From contig WPIO01000030.1 of NCBI GenBank assembly GCA_009760855.2, forward strand, positions 3,691,501 to 3,755,500: a stretch of DNA of 64,000 bases, written 5' to 3'. A program made the translations under genes and the position numbers. Under the pieces are notes generated by a model, which was not told the origin of the DNA, ran no database searches, and worked only from the letters and a program-made list of their open reading frames with translations. Positions 12,441 to 23,439 of this stretch are shown here, in pieces (the first letter of the stretch is position 1; each line of letters opens with the position of its first letter). Source of the DNA: Cristatella mucedo (lineage: Eukaryota; Bryozoa; Phylactolaemata; Cristatellidae).

Positions 12441-13084
12441 CATCTGCCGAGTCTCATAAAGGTCGACTTTTTTGGCGAGTGCACTTTGGAGGGGCGCAGC
12501 AGGAGTTATATAGCTCCTAGAAAGAGAAGCGTCTCTATGGGTATCCCTATCTATCGTTATTGCATGCGCTACATAGGTTCCCTTGGAGAAATATTATTAT
12601 TCAATTCTCATATACTTTACAATCATCGATGATAATGATAATTAAAGAACGCTATTAAAATGCGAATTGTTGGTGAGAATAGTGGATCTAACTCTATGCA
12701 GTCCAGAGCGTACGGAAGACGGCAGGGAAATCAATTTTTGAGACCCGAAAAGAGTATTTACAGACGTTCAGCAACTGTTTACTCTCGCCAGGTAGGCAGT
12801 TTTGAAGTGGCCCGAAAACCAAGCAGAGCAACAGACTGATAGAGCGTTGAAGCGTAATCGTATGGGCACGGCATTCCAAAAGAGAGCGGCGGCTCCATTT
12901 ATCCAGAGGCTGAGACTGACCGCGACCGTGGCGTCAACAGACTGCTTGCGACAAAGTAATCGTTCTTTAAGTTGATGCCAAGCCACGGAAAATGTGTAAG
13001 CCACGAAGTTATGGAACCTGCTCTGCGCTTTTTAATGCATGTGAACAAAGTGTCTAGTAATCATACAACTATGAGACAAACTGT

Positions 13085-13205
13085 ATGTATGCATGTATCT
13101 CCGTCTGTAACTCCATAAAGCCACAGAGACTATGTCGGTGTTACGCAGGAGAGTTTTGCATAGTGCACTCAAAGCCTAAGCAGCTTTCGATACGCTTTCG
13201 GCTGA
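13085..13205 (-). mobile_element. LINE-B terminal fragment
   Basis: CTCCGTCTGTAACTCCATAA and then CGGTGTTACGCAGGAGAG are the LINE-B terminal motifs in minus orientation. Only about 120 bp are left. Confidence 0.7.
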
Positions 13206-15880
13206 AAGTGCACTTGACAATGGGCATGCTGCCCAAGTCTTATCGAGTACTTTCAAATGTTTGTTATTTTTGAAATAAAGACTAGAACTGCAATTGGCTA
13301 TACATTTGATCTTCACTAAACTTGAACACACAGAAGATTTTCTTTATTACTCTGAGAGCTCTCAGTACACGGGGCTTGGATTTTATTCACTTGATAAGGC
13401 ACTTATTATTCTTAGATCAGTACGTATTAATAAAATGAGCAGACAGCGTCATAAGTTTCAAAGTATTTTGGAGATTTATTCTATTTTCTAAATGCTGGAC
13501 GCCTCGCTTTAAAAACTAGGTTATAACCGCGTGCATGGACACGCCACTAGGTGGTGGAAGAGTTGTAGGAATGGCTGCTTATAGGAGCATTAGCAGGATT
13601 TATTCTCTAATACATCCAAGCATCCTGCTTAAGACACAGTGTATACAGAATATATGTGTATGCGCGTCTGTGCACGTGTGCTAGGCTGTTGTGTTTAGCA
13701 AAAATAGCAGGCAAAGGAGGGCTCTTGGCAGAGTTATATAGGCAACCGTCTGTTACTGAATAAATTCGAAGACCTACTTGTAAAAATTGGCAAGAAATAT
13801 ATCAACAGACATCTTGGCATCTCAGAGTCAAGATATTGTCGAGCTATATGTCCATGCGAAAAAGTCCAATAGGTTCAGTCATAATACAGCCCTTCATTGC
13901 TAGCAAGCTGCATCGCCGCTCAAGCTAATGTTCCACTTAATGTAATGCCGCTACTTTTTAAACCTGCCCTGATCGCAAGATGAAATTACGAATGACGAAA
14001 AAATAGCACATCAATAGAGCTCTGTTTATTTACTTAGCCATTAATCCGACGGTGGAGTCAGAAACCTAAATGACTGTGCTCCATAAAACAAGTCCTTTCT
14101 TTACCGCTTCAACATTTGTCAATCCCTGGAGCCCGCAACAAGGCCTTAAGTTAGGACGGCTACATTGAACAAAAACTCGCTCCGAATCCTACGTAAAGGG
14201 GTGATACTACGGCCGCCAATCCACGTCTAATCTACAGATTTTCCGTGCACGGGCATGCTTGAAAAAAGGTGAATGTAGCACGCAGCCTAAAAAGCAGAGC
14301 TGAACTGGACCAGCCGTACTTGAGCGAATGGTCACGTGACGTAACTACCTCGGAGTGAGGTGAGCTGCTCTACGCGGGCAAGAGTTGTAGAGTAAGGGCG
14401 AGTGCGAGCCGGGTGGACGGCTGCACTTGTGCGGAAGTGGAAGTAGCGTCCCGTTTGCCCCCGTGAGCTTTGCTGGCGCGCGGCGATTGCTTGTGCTAAA
14501 ACGACGCGTCCATGAGCGCTGATCCACGAATACGGTAGGTCGTCTTAGTAAGCTGGCGAACTAGCGCCGCTGGGTAACATGTAACGATGTCAAAGTTTAA
14601 CTGAGCAATAGGTTACGACGCCGAAGTTACGTGCAACCGAAGACAGGGCTAGGCTAGGTGCTCAGCATAATGCTTCCCATCGGTAAACTCCAGTGCAGAG
14701 CTCTGCGCTTTAGCTAAGGAGAATTCAAAAATGCAGTTGGCTCGGCTGAGTGTGTACCAATTTTCAAGCGGGAACGCCAAATCCAAATTGTTAAGGCAGC
14801 TTTCAACTTTGAGAGACCTTGGCCGCAGGGTCAGGATGCACTACCACAGCGCCATCTGTCTGCATTTTTTATGGCTCCATGCGCTTCAGTGCACGATTGG
14901 GATGAGCCACTGTTATAGGCGCAGTGAAGACGTAAGTATGGGAGTACAAGCTGCGAGAAACCGAGGAAGAAATCCAAAGGGTAAGACACGTACAGTGTAC
15001 TACGTATTCATTAGCTGTCGACCTCTTCCCTAGCCACGGAGATGGCATTCAAATTTACGCAAAAGAAAACGCCCTGGTGCAGAGAGCTTGAGAATGAAAG
15101 CAGAAGAATCTTTGAAGATTCCAAAAACTGGCGGCCCAGCGCGAGAACTCGTGGGTGCGGAGATTCGCTAGTGCGCGGGCGCAGCTCTTGCCCACGAACG
15201 CACTTCTCAAAAGCCAAAGAAGATGGGCGGAGAAGACGGTTATTAGCTAAATTAAAGTACTGCTTTCAAAGAAATTATTTTGTGTGCTGAATGTTTTCAA
15301 TTCAGAACTAAGTTCAGCACTAAGCACTAACACACACTAGCAACTGGACAGTTGCAGAGCTGCTAGTTTTCTTTTCCCATCCAAGTAGAATGAGCTTTAT
15401 ATGCACGGACAAGAACGCGCCTCGTACTTGTAATGGCGCTGAGACGAGTGGAACGCGGGCAATCAGACAGCGTGTGGTGGTAAGGCGCTCGAGAAGCCCG
15501 CCACGGGCTCGGTGTCACCTGCACATGCACGAAAGAGTGTCACCTGCACATGCACGAAAGAGTATAAGCAGGGCGCAATCGAATCGTCTATGCGGCCCCG
15601 CAGCCGAATCGCAACGAGGCCCGTTGCCGAACTGACAGTGATGGGCGTACGCACGAGCTCCATCCGAGCTGGTGTAGTGTCTGATCGCATCATTGGTGCG
15701 CCTCAGTTTCGTCAGAGTACTCTTTAATCGAAAAATGCAAGTTACGCTCGCGCTACAGGTCAGGGATAGCCCTCGAAGTTATCAGTTTGTGTCTAGCTAT
15801 TGTGAGTCGGCGAAGATATTTCAGCCAAGTCTAGGTCATCAAACCATTGAAGCAGATGCAGTGAAAGTTAAAATTAGTTT
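13206..15880. other. stretch without a recognised gene
   Basis: AT-rich DNA to about 14300, then a CpG-rich patch (14340-15700) with overlapping open frames on both strands. It holds one 25-bp tandem duplication (15512-15561). No gene family or shared repeat is recognised. Confidence 0.35.
15512..15561. repeat. 25-bp perfect tandem duplication
   Basis: The unit beginning GTGTCACCTGCACATGCACG occurs twice head to tail without mismatch. The perfect identity suggests a recent local duplication. Confidence 0.9.
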
Positions 15881-15884
15881 GACT

Positions 15885-16138
15885 ACTGCAGCCTTTTGAA
15901 GATTCTTTTGCAGATGACTCGTCCACCATCGACGTCAAAAGTCTTAAAAAAGATGAAAAATGTAAGAAGCCAGAAGCAATCGAATACAAGTTAGAGCCTT
16001 TCACCGTTGACGGCTCCTTTCTTTGCCGCAAAGCATCGACGAAAAGCAGGCCTCGTACAGTTACTCTATACGCAAGTTTAAGTCGCTGCATAATTGTAGA
16101 AATAGTTTCTTTGCAATGCTACAGTCCAGAGTCTTTCT
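15885..16138 (+). other. stop-free stretch, possible exon of unknown gene
   Basis: One plus-strand frame is open for about 85 codons with charged, coding-like content: QPFEDSFADDSSTIDVKSLK and then EAIEYKLEPFTVDGSFLCRK. No ATG is needed if it is an internal exon; a TTCTTTTGCAG precedes part of it. The opposite strand is also open, and no family is recognised, so this may be chance. Confidence 0.15.
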
Positions 16139-16329
16139 AGCAGGGACGCCAGAAGCGCCAGCGCTCGCAGCAATGCTCAGTATTCAGTTAAAAACTGTGT
16201 GGCGTACATAGATCTCGACGTTAGATATGACCTATACAAAGAAGAAACATGCCGCTCGCAGTAGCATTCTGTGGCCCTACGTCGATTTAAGGGTAATTTC
16301 CACAAAAAAGCACTGAAGCGGAGTGCTGG

Positions 16330-16505
16330 CACCAGAGATGCCGTGCCGTGATGGCACACTAGGTAAGCCGGTTGCTTTTCACGACCTTGGTCCTGAGGTC
16401 GTGGGGGGTGTTCGAATTTTGCGATTGGTGACCCTTTATTACCGCTGCAAGCGGTGGCGATAGCCGTAAAATCTCTTCTGTCGCTATACAAAGGAGGCCG
16501 CTAAT
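16330..16505 (+). mobile_element. SINE-1, tRNA-derived copy
   Basis: Head GCCGTGATGGCACACTAGGT with a box-A-like motif, a hairpin CGACCTTGG/CCTGAGGTCG, a damaged box B (GTTCGAATTTTG), then the body CCGCTGCAAGCGGTGGCGAT and TCTTCTGTCGCTATACAAAG. It is followed within 15 bases by a second copy in the same orientation. Confidence 0.8.
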
Positions 16506-16517
16506 AAGCCAGTAAGA

Positions 16518-16690
16518 GCCGTAGTGGCTCACTAGGTAAGGCGGTTGCTTTTCACGACCTCGGCCCCGAGGTCGTGGGTTCAAATACTGCGGTAGGCGAT
16601 CCTTTATCGCCACTGCAAGTGGCGGTGATAGCTGTAAAAGCTCTTCTGTCGCTATAAAAAAAGAGGCTGTTAAATCAGCTAGAATTTTCT
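16518..16690 (+). mobile_element. SINE-1, second adjacent copy
   Basis: Head GCCGTAGTGGCTCACTAGGT, perfect hairpin CGACCTCGG CC CCGAGGTCG, box B GGTTCAAATAC, body GCCACTGCAAGTGGCGGTGA and TCTTCTGTCGCTATAAAAAA, tail AGGCTGTTAAATCAGCT. It is tandem with the copy at 16330 (period about 185 bp). Confidence 0.85.
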
Positions 16691-17089
16691 TTTTTTTTAA
16701 GAATCTTGAAATGGTGGGTTCGATTAGAAAGCTACGTCGGCATCCGTTGGGGCAGTTTAGAACATACTGAGGCTGTCGCACCTGCTAATCGTCACTTCCC
16801 GTTGGGGTCTAAAACGCCGTAGCAGGCTCCGTGCTCCACCAACTGATTCACCTTTGGCTCTTATTTAATCCCAAAGCGATTGAAATGGCGGGCAACGCAT
16901 GCAACAGTGACCGTGTCTGATGCAGCACGCGAGATTTGGAACCTGATGTTCCGAGTATCAAAACTGAAAATACTATGCATCACATCAAATCTGCATTCAG
17001 CAAGCTGGCCAATATTTTGAAAATTGTTTGAGGTATAATGCGGCGCATGAGGTACTCTCTACTATATGACAAACTTGCTATTGGCTGAT

Positions 17090-17205
17090 TTAACAGCCTC
17101 GTTGATTTAGAGGCAGAAGAGTCTTAACGGCTCTACCCCCGCTTTCAGTTGGTAATAAAACATCGCCCACTGCACGATTCAAACCAGTGACCTGCTATTA
17201 CTACT
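17090..17205 (-). mobile_element. SINE-1-related partial copy
   Basis: On the minus strand it has GTGCAGTGGGCGATG, a box-B-like GGTTTGAATCG, and a tail ending GGCTGTTAAATCA. The head is lost or diverged. The sequence from 16700 to 17089 holds nothing I recognise. Confidence 0.55.
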
Positions 17206-19850
17206 TTAGCAAAAATATTTATGTAATTTAATCATGCTTTTTCCTTGAAATATTGGCTGAGAATTATGCACCAAAGAGGAAACGCCGCTCGCTTGCGTGA
17301 AGAGTTTTCTTCTATTCTTCCTTATGTCACAAAATACGTAGACAACGATTGACAACCATTCCGAATTTCTATAAAAAAGGTATAAGAAGAAAACAGAGCA
17401 GGGAGAAGTTTCAACGATGTAGAAGTTACATGACTCTGGTGGCATAATGCCTGAGCTGGTTTATCCAATTGTGGACCTCTATGCTCAGATTGAACGAGCA
17501 GTTATAACAATCCTGCCTGCAATATAGTGCTAGGTTCACGTCATTTCTCCGTAAATAAATTAGTGCCGTCAAAAGCCTGTTAATCTTACCAAGACAAGTT
17601 CATCATTTACCACCTCACGGGTGTGTATTTGAGGCTTGTGCTTTGAGTCCTCAAAGACATTGTTGATAATGACCTTACCACCAGAGACACTGGCCTTGCA
17701 CTAAAACGAAGAAGGAACGGAATGCAATTCTCGATGAGATACCTAGGTCAGCTCTGCTTGTGGATAAGGATGAAAGCCCGTGACATTTTCCTGAAGTACC
17801 GATATATCAAAACTGAGCAGTTTTTCTAGTTAAGGTAATGTGGTAGTAAATTTCTTAACATATAAACGTACTTTGATATTTTTGTATTATTAGCTAATGT
17901 GAATAATGCGGGCAATGCGAGAAACTTATCATAATAGCATTTGTTCATACATTAAATGCTTTCCATTAATTGGAGCGCTTAAACAACCAGTAATGCGAGC
18001 TTGAAAGATATGCAGGCATGCATACATGCATGTAAGTTCAGAACGCATGGCTGCGGAATAATTAAAAAAGAAAAATCTTTGCGCAGCCTGAAGTATCGTC
18101 AACGTAGAGGAGACATTTTCCTCCACCAATACAAATTTTTTGTTACACTAAGCGCGCTAACAACCCAAATGTCAAAGCAAGTGACGGACACGTATGCACA
18201 GCTGCCATCCACCAGGTGCTTTCATTTAAGATAACGGGATTGGTTTATGCAGAACGCGTGTCAAGCATTGGTCTTCCTCTGCAGAGAGCTCCTCGTGAAA
18301 ATTTACCCGTATAGCAATAACCGACATCTTAGACAGACTCGGCTCAGCTCCGTTTGGCCCACGAGAGCTTTGCGCGCCAAAACTAAATGATACATATTTT
18401 ATCTCGAATGGCTAGAATTTCTTCCAGTTTCAGTAATACAGTTCTGGTTTTCATAAAAAGTAACAATCCCTCCGCAGCTTCAAACTGCTATTGCATTTCG
18501 GTTTTGCTAAACAGAGAAGAGTTTTTCTAACTGTGGGGAAATAGGTTGTGCGGACCTATCGCCGTTACTGATATTGCTAGATCTACTTCTAATTGGTATT
18601 TAGGTACTTGGGATATCATAAGCCGGCTGCTGGCAATTCAAAATTCCTAGGGCATTTATGTTTTCTTTTGTTGATCACCTCATTTCTCCATTGCATGCTT
18701 TTGCATGGAAAAGCAACCCAAGCGACCTCATTCGGCTTCGTCACGGGCACGGTTGCCCTTCCCTATTACCTAATACGGCATCCCTTTCTTGGAACTTCAC
18801 GACGTGCATCGTTTGAATCTTACAGAGAAAAGTTTTCTATCTGAGACACTTAATTGGTGATGGGTAGGTGTAGATGCGCGGTAAAGAGTGCGGCAGCGTG
18901 CGGCATGGCAGACGCAGACGCATGGGAGTTCTTTCGTCTGCGTCTGAGTCGCCGGTGAGAGCGTGCCAAATAGAAATGGAAGCGACGTAGCCCCGCTACA
19001 CAAAGGGGATTGCATAGGGTCGTCAGGAGACGAGCTCTGTTTACTAGACTTGCATTAAGGTAACCACATCGCATGCAGAAACCGCAGAAGATATCTTAAG
19101 GAAGGTAACACATTGTATTTACTATATGAATCATTAGATTACAGTAGATGTAATATATATGTATTAAACACCTGCTGGTTTTGCTTTCCTAGGTTGACTG
19201 CCTCTTCAGATACTCACTTGATGGAGTGGAATGCTTTACCCTATAGTCTCGACTACTTCGAATGAAAGAGCTGTCAGTAGGCACGTGCTTCGCTTTTGCA
19301 CACGTTTCATAGATGTAATAGAGGCTAAAGTACTACGCTCGCTGATCAGCGAGATCGCACGTAGGCTTTCAGAATCTGAGAGTAGGATAGGAGCATCGTA
19401 CAAGTAGTAGACGCCAACGAGTCAACATACGCGTCTTGGACGAAGGACGACCCCCTCGTCGAGTGTTGCAACTTGTCACGACTGGACGCTCTATCGTTTG
19501 TCTTTGAAGATAACATGGCGTCTACCGTAAAGCCATTGCACAATCCCGATCTCGATAATATATCTCCGAATGCAAAGTCGCTGCTATGCAAACCAAAAAT
19601 TTGTTTTTCTTACAGGATATTTTCTACAGAGAATTTGACGCCGAATAAGTGATGCAACGGGAGCACCGAACTCAAGAAACATTGTTAGGCCAATTTTATG
19701 GCTAGAAAACCGTGTATTACGCCAATATTCTAATCACGCTCTGTCCATAGCACCTAAAAATGTGCAATTTTAATAATTGTTTCGTAAAATATTTTAGTCT
19801 TAATATTTTAGGGGGGTTTGTCGGTTGAACGACTGTGGGATTGCTGCGAA
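17206..19850. other. stretch without a recognised gene
   Basis: AT-rich DNA with short open frames only. A minus-strand frame at 19346-19591 contains DKLQHSTRGSSF and loosely recalls FABP exon 3, but it lacks the strand pattern and a phase-consistent donor, so it is not called. Confidence 0.35.
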
Positions 19851-19854
19851 AGCC

Positions 19855-20030
19855 TCAGTACTATAATAGCTTACCTAGCAGCCTCTTTTGTATATCAACG
19901 GAAGAGCCTTTACGGCTATCACCGCATGCAGCAGCGTTAAATAACCACCAATCGCAAGATTCGAACCCACAACCTCGGAACCGTAGTCGTGAAAGGCAGC
20001 TGCCTTACCTAGTGTGCCATCACGGCTGGA
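19855..20030 (-). mobile_element. SINE-1 copy
   Basis: Full SINE-1 on the minus strand: head GCCGTGATGGCACACTAGGT, box B GGGTTCGAATC, CTTTACGGCTATCACC in the body (as plus-strand complement) and a tail with GGCTGCTAGGTAAGC. Confidence 0.8.
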
Positions 20031-20194
20031 CTGCTTGCCTCTCTCGCATAACCCATTACATGCAATCAATATCATTGAAATTCATCTTCGTCACAATCAT
20101 GTATTGCCATTATGAGAATGATGACCAGATTTTAGTTGCAAGCATGCATATGCACTGTCTGCAAACTTAGTCACTCAGCAATTATAAGACGGTA

Positions 20195-20860
20195 AGCAAT
20201 TTGCAGGCCAACTCAGAGAGGTCTCACACCAAAGATATCATTGGCTCGGCCGACAAGTTTTCAGTTTTCTTCAATGAAAGCATTGTGCAAATTCTTACCT
20301 CCACAAAGCCCCCCCCAACTAAACAAATTATTGAATCGCAACTTGTTACGTTTCTTAAGAGATTTTCTGAGGTTTCTGCATGCGATGTGGCTACTTTAAA
20401 GCCTAGTAAACAGAGCTCGTCTCCTGATGACCCTATACCACCCCCTTCGTGGTGTTTACTGGCTGACAAACTTAGCCCAGCCATAACTAAACATCTTAAC
20501 GTTTCTCTGGAAAAAGGGGTTGCACCCAAGTCGTCCAAATCGAACATTGTCAGACCAATACTTAAAAAGTCTGGATTAGATGGAGAGGTCTATGCAAACT
20601 ATAACCAAGTTTTCCTTATTTTTTTGTTAAAGATTCTTGAAAAATTGTCACCTAGTAGCTTATTGCACAAATTAAAAAAAATGAGTGGTCAGAAAAAATT
20701 CGGTCACAGTTCAAGCGGCAGCACTTCACTGAAACTGCTGTCCTCCATGTCAACAATGACATCCTATGCAGTGGCGATGATGGAAGAAATATCACTCCCC
20801 TAATGCTGCTAGAGCTATCAGCTACCTTCGAAATTATGGATCACGATATTTTGTTGAACA
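20195..20860 (+). mobile_element. decayed L2/CR1-like LINE, reverse transcriptase part (LINE-C)
   Basis: A 200-codon open frame (20201-20803) carries the linker and first RT motifs of an L2/CR1 element: FSVFFNESIVQIL, SSSPDDPIPPPSWCLL, KHLNVSLEKGVAPKSSKSNI and VRPILKKSGLD. The frame is then shifted to LLELSATFEIMDHDIL (the [13 protein letters not shown] motif). The sequence differs enough from LINE-A to be a separate family. It is cut off at 20862 by a LINE-A tail in the opposite orientation. Confidence 0.7.
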
Positions 20861-20861
20861 T

Positions 20862-21240
20862 ACTAATAAATAATAATAACAATAGTAATAATAATAATAA
20901 ATTTAATATAGAACCCTCAGGAAAACTCAATCTCTTTCTAGGCACTTTACATTTGGTGAAAAGGAAGCACGATCGAATGATTAATGGTAGCACGCTCAAT
21001 GACAATAAGCATAATTGGTTGGGTGTGACATGCACAGCGTCAGCATGCCAATATGGTTAGTGGCTGTGTGCACAGTGCCAGCAACCATAAAGCACGTAAA
21101 GGACGTATCACCGGAACCCACTAAATGCTGTGATAAAAAGTTGCGTTCTTAGTTTCTATTAAAATGTGGTTAATTCAGGGAATGCCATGGCGAAAGTCGG
21201 AAGTGAGTTCGAAGCTTTCGGAAATATATGAAAATTGAAT
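20862..21240 (-). mobile_element. LINE-A 3' fragment
   Basis: (AAT)n, then GAACCCTCAGGAAAACTCAA and TCTCTTTCTAGGCACTTTAC, then the 3' UTR (TGACATGCACAGCGTCAGCA). Minus orientation, 5'-truncated, inserted directly after the plus-strand LINE-C remnant. Confidence 0.75.
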
Positions 21241-21289
21241 GCTTGCATCGTAGACATTTTAACGTGGATTTCGGAAAGTTCCTTAAACT

Positions 21290-22031
21290 AAATGACAGTA
21301 AGACAAAAACTGCTACTCATAGGACACTCCAAGCGTCTGGCTTGACTAGAATACTTTGCTCTTCTAACAGGTGATGCTGTTGTGCAACCATCACCACGAG
21401 TTCGGAATTAAAGTGTCGTCCCTAAAATCTGCCTTAATTTTGAAAGCTTCGTTAAGAAGACTGCTAGCACAAATAGACTTCAGGTCCGATGCATACCTAA
21501 GGTTAAGTACTGTCTCCCACACTGTGGGTTGCAACAAATTTAACTATCTCCCTGGTTTCGTCTCTAGATTATTGCAATTGCAATTTGGCTGGGCTAGAAA
21601 AAAGCCAATAGGCCAGTGGAGCTGGTGATGAATATGGCTGCAAAGCAAGTTTACAAATCTCAGAGATTTTACCACGAGTCTCCTTTGCTGGAAGAGCTTG
21701 GATAGCTGCCGATTGATCTACGAATACCGAGGTCCGCCACGGCTTGGCTCCTTCATGCCTAGCTGAACTGCTGTACCAGTTTCAGCCTCCTCATGCCCTC
21801 AGTTTCTCTATGGACGATACTTTAGCTGTTCCGTTCCTTCGCTTAAAGAACGTTAGCGACAGAAGCTTTTGCTCTACAGGTCCTTGACTGCGGAACCCAT
21901 TTCCACAATTCTTGTGCAACAACATCTAGTCAACATCTAGTCTACTACTGCCAACTACAGGACATCCTTTACAGCCGTCACGAGCTGCTACTTCCACGAT
22001 ACCTCAACTGCCCTCCGGACTAAGCTATGCT
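21290..22031 (+). mobile_element. LINE-B, upstream part, split by LINE-A
   Basis: Decayed C-terminal coding sequence of LINE-B, with matches to the copy at 47930 (GGCTTGGCTCC, GAACTGCTGTACCAGTTTC, GTCCTTGACTGCGGAACCC). It stops in CTCCGGACTAAGCTATGCTT. Its continuation resumes at 22504. Confidence 0.65.
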
Positions 22032-22503
22032 TATCAGATCTACTCCCCCACCAGGCCAAGCATCGTACCATCCGCTTTTCGGAATCCAACAGTTTACCAA
22101 TACCTCGTAAAAACCTCAAATCCTTTGGAGACCGTGCATTTAGTTCGTATGCTCCTAAAGCCTGGAACTCCCTCCCGACTTGCGTCAGAACATCCCTTGA
22201 CTTGGCTACATTTAAAAAGAACTTAAAAGACACGCCTATTTAGGACAGCATTTAGTGGGTCCCTGTGATTCGCCCTTTATGTGCATATTCGTGCTGACAC
22301 TGTGCATGCTGCCACTAACAACATTTGCATGCTGACATGCTGTGCATGTCACCCCTAACCATGTTATTCATTGCTGTTTATCAAGCATGATATTACTCAC
22401 GATTCAATCGCGTTTCCCTTTGCAGCAAATGTAAAGCTCATGGAAAGAGACTGATTTCTCTGAGGGCGCTTTATCAAGTGCATTATTATTGTTATTATTA
22501 TCA
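22032..22503 (+). mobile_element. LINE-A, 5'-truncated, nested in LINE-B
   Basis: It starts in TATCAGATCTACTCCCCCAC, codes for part of the C-terminus, and runs through the 3' UTR to TCTCTGAGGGCGCTTTATCA and (ATT)n. LINE-B flanks it on both sides in the same orientation. Confidence 0.8.
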
Positions 22504-22660
22504 TCACTTTCTCCTTATTGTGTGAGACGAAGTCTTTTGGCTACCAAATGAATATCGAAGCCGCTTAGGGAATGAGAGTGCTATAGAAAAATCTCGTTCG
22601 AAACACCCACTTTGTCTTTGTTGCTTTGTAGAGTTACAGATAAAGATGCATAGAAAATTG
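22504..22660 (+). mobile_element. LINE-B, downstream part after nested LINE-A
   Basis: CACTTTCTCCTTATTGTGTG and then AGACGAAGTCTTTTGGCTAC continue LINE-B exactly where the part at 22031 stopped, down to GGAGTTACAGA... near 22645. Confidence 0.7.
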
Positions 22661-23266
22661 CAAAGCTCTTTGAATATGAGTTCCAAAATTTCCACAGCTT
22701 CTGAAACTAATGTTCTTAATGATGTGGGAATTTTTAATTATGAACTAAAATTAGAATGGAGCAGAAGCGTTTACCATTTGCCAGAGCACTGTGACGAATA
22801 ATCAATTGGACATGCCTTAACGTGGGATAATCAATCTAAATTGGCTTTCCTGTTGCAGGTGCTCCAACAGTCTCGGAGAAGTGCAGCTATATGTCAATGA
22901 TAACATAGAAAAGCCACGAGCCAATTTTCATAGCTCCTTTGTAAAGCTGGCCTGTGTTATCATAAGATTTTCACAGAGGCTTTGACGTTTGTGTTAGGAG
23001 TCAAGTGATTGAATAGGTGCAGGGGTGGTATCGATTCATGCAGATGATCACTGACCATAGATCACAAGCAATTTACGTCATCGGTATTACCTACGATAAC
23101 TGCTAAGTTTACCAGCTGCTCAGCCGAAGATGTGCTCGCCGGCTCATCAAAACTAATTTGCCGAACGGAAATGCGAATGATTCTGCCATTACTTACTAAT
23201 GACGACGCTCTGAGAAAGTTTGAATTGAACTAATCAAAATGCATGCACTTAAAATTGGAAAAGTAC
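22661..23266. other. intron or downstream region of FABP-2, nothing recognised
   Basis: The stretch directly downstream of FABP-2 exon 2 should lead to exon 3. I searched it by eye for a 102-nt exon with the family strand pattern and found none. Confidence 0.35.
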
Positions 23267-23439
23267 CTTGGCCTTGACTCCATTAGTGACGTCTGCGAAT
23301 TCCGTTCCATCTAGTAGAATTGTCACCTCTTTGTTCATGATGGGCATCTCAGTCACAATGCGAAGCTTGTCTCCAGAGACAGTGATGGTAAGTGTTGGAG
23401 AAGCCGCTGCAGCAATTTTCCTCTTGGCGAAGTTGATAT
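23267..23439 (-). CDS. FABP-2 exon 2
   Basis: This 173-nt exon is bounded by CTGCAG|ATATC and GCCAAG|GTACTT. It codes for helix 2 and strands B-D: NFAKRK (family NFATRK), SPTLTITVSGDKLRIVTE (family KPT.I....GD...I.TE) and then LLDGTEFADVTNGVKAK. The position of each motif from the acceptor matches family members. Confidence 0.85.

Noticed and set aside
19346-19591. Possible FABP exon 3 on minus (DKLQHSTRGSSFVQDAYVD).
   Set aside because: The KL position fits, but the alternating hydrophobic strand pattern and a phase-0 donor are missing.
20224-20547. 107-codon minus frame opposite the LINE-C RT.
   Set aside because: It is the antisense shadow of the plus-strand LINE coding sequence.
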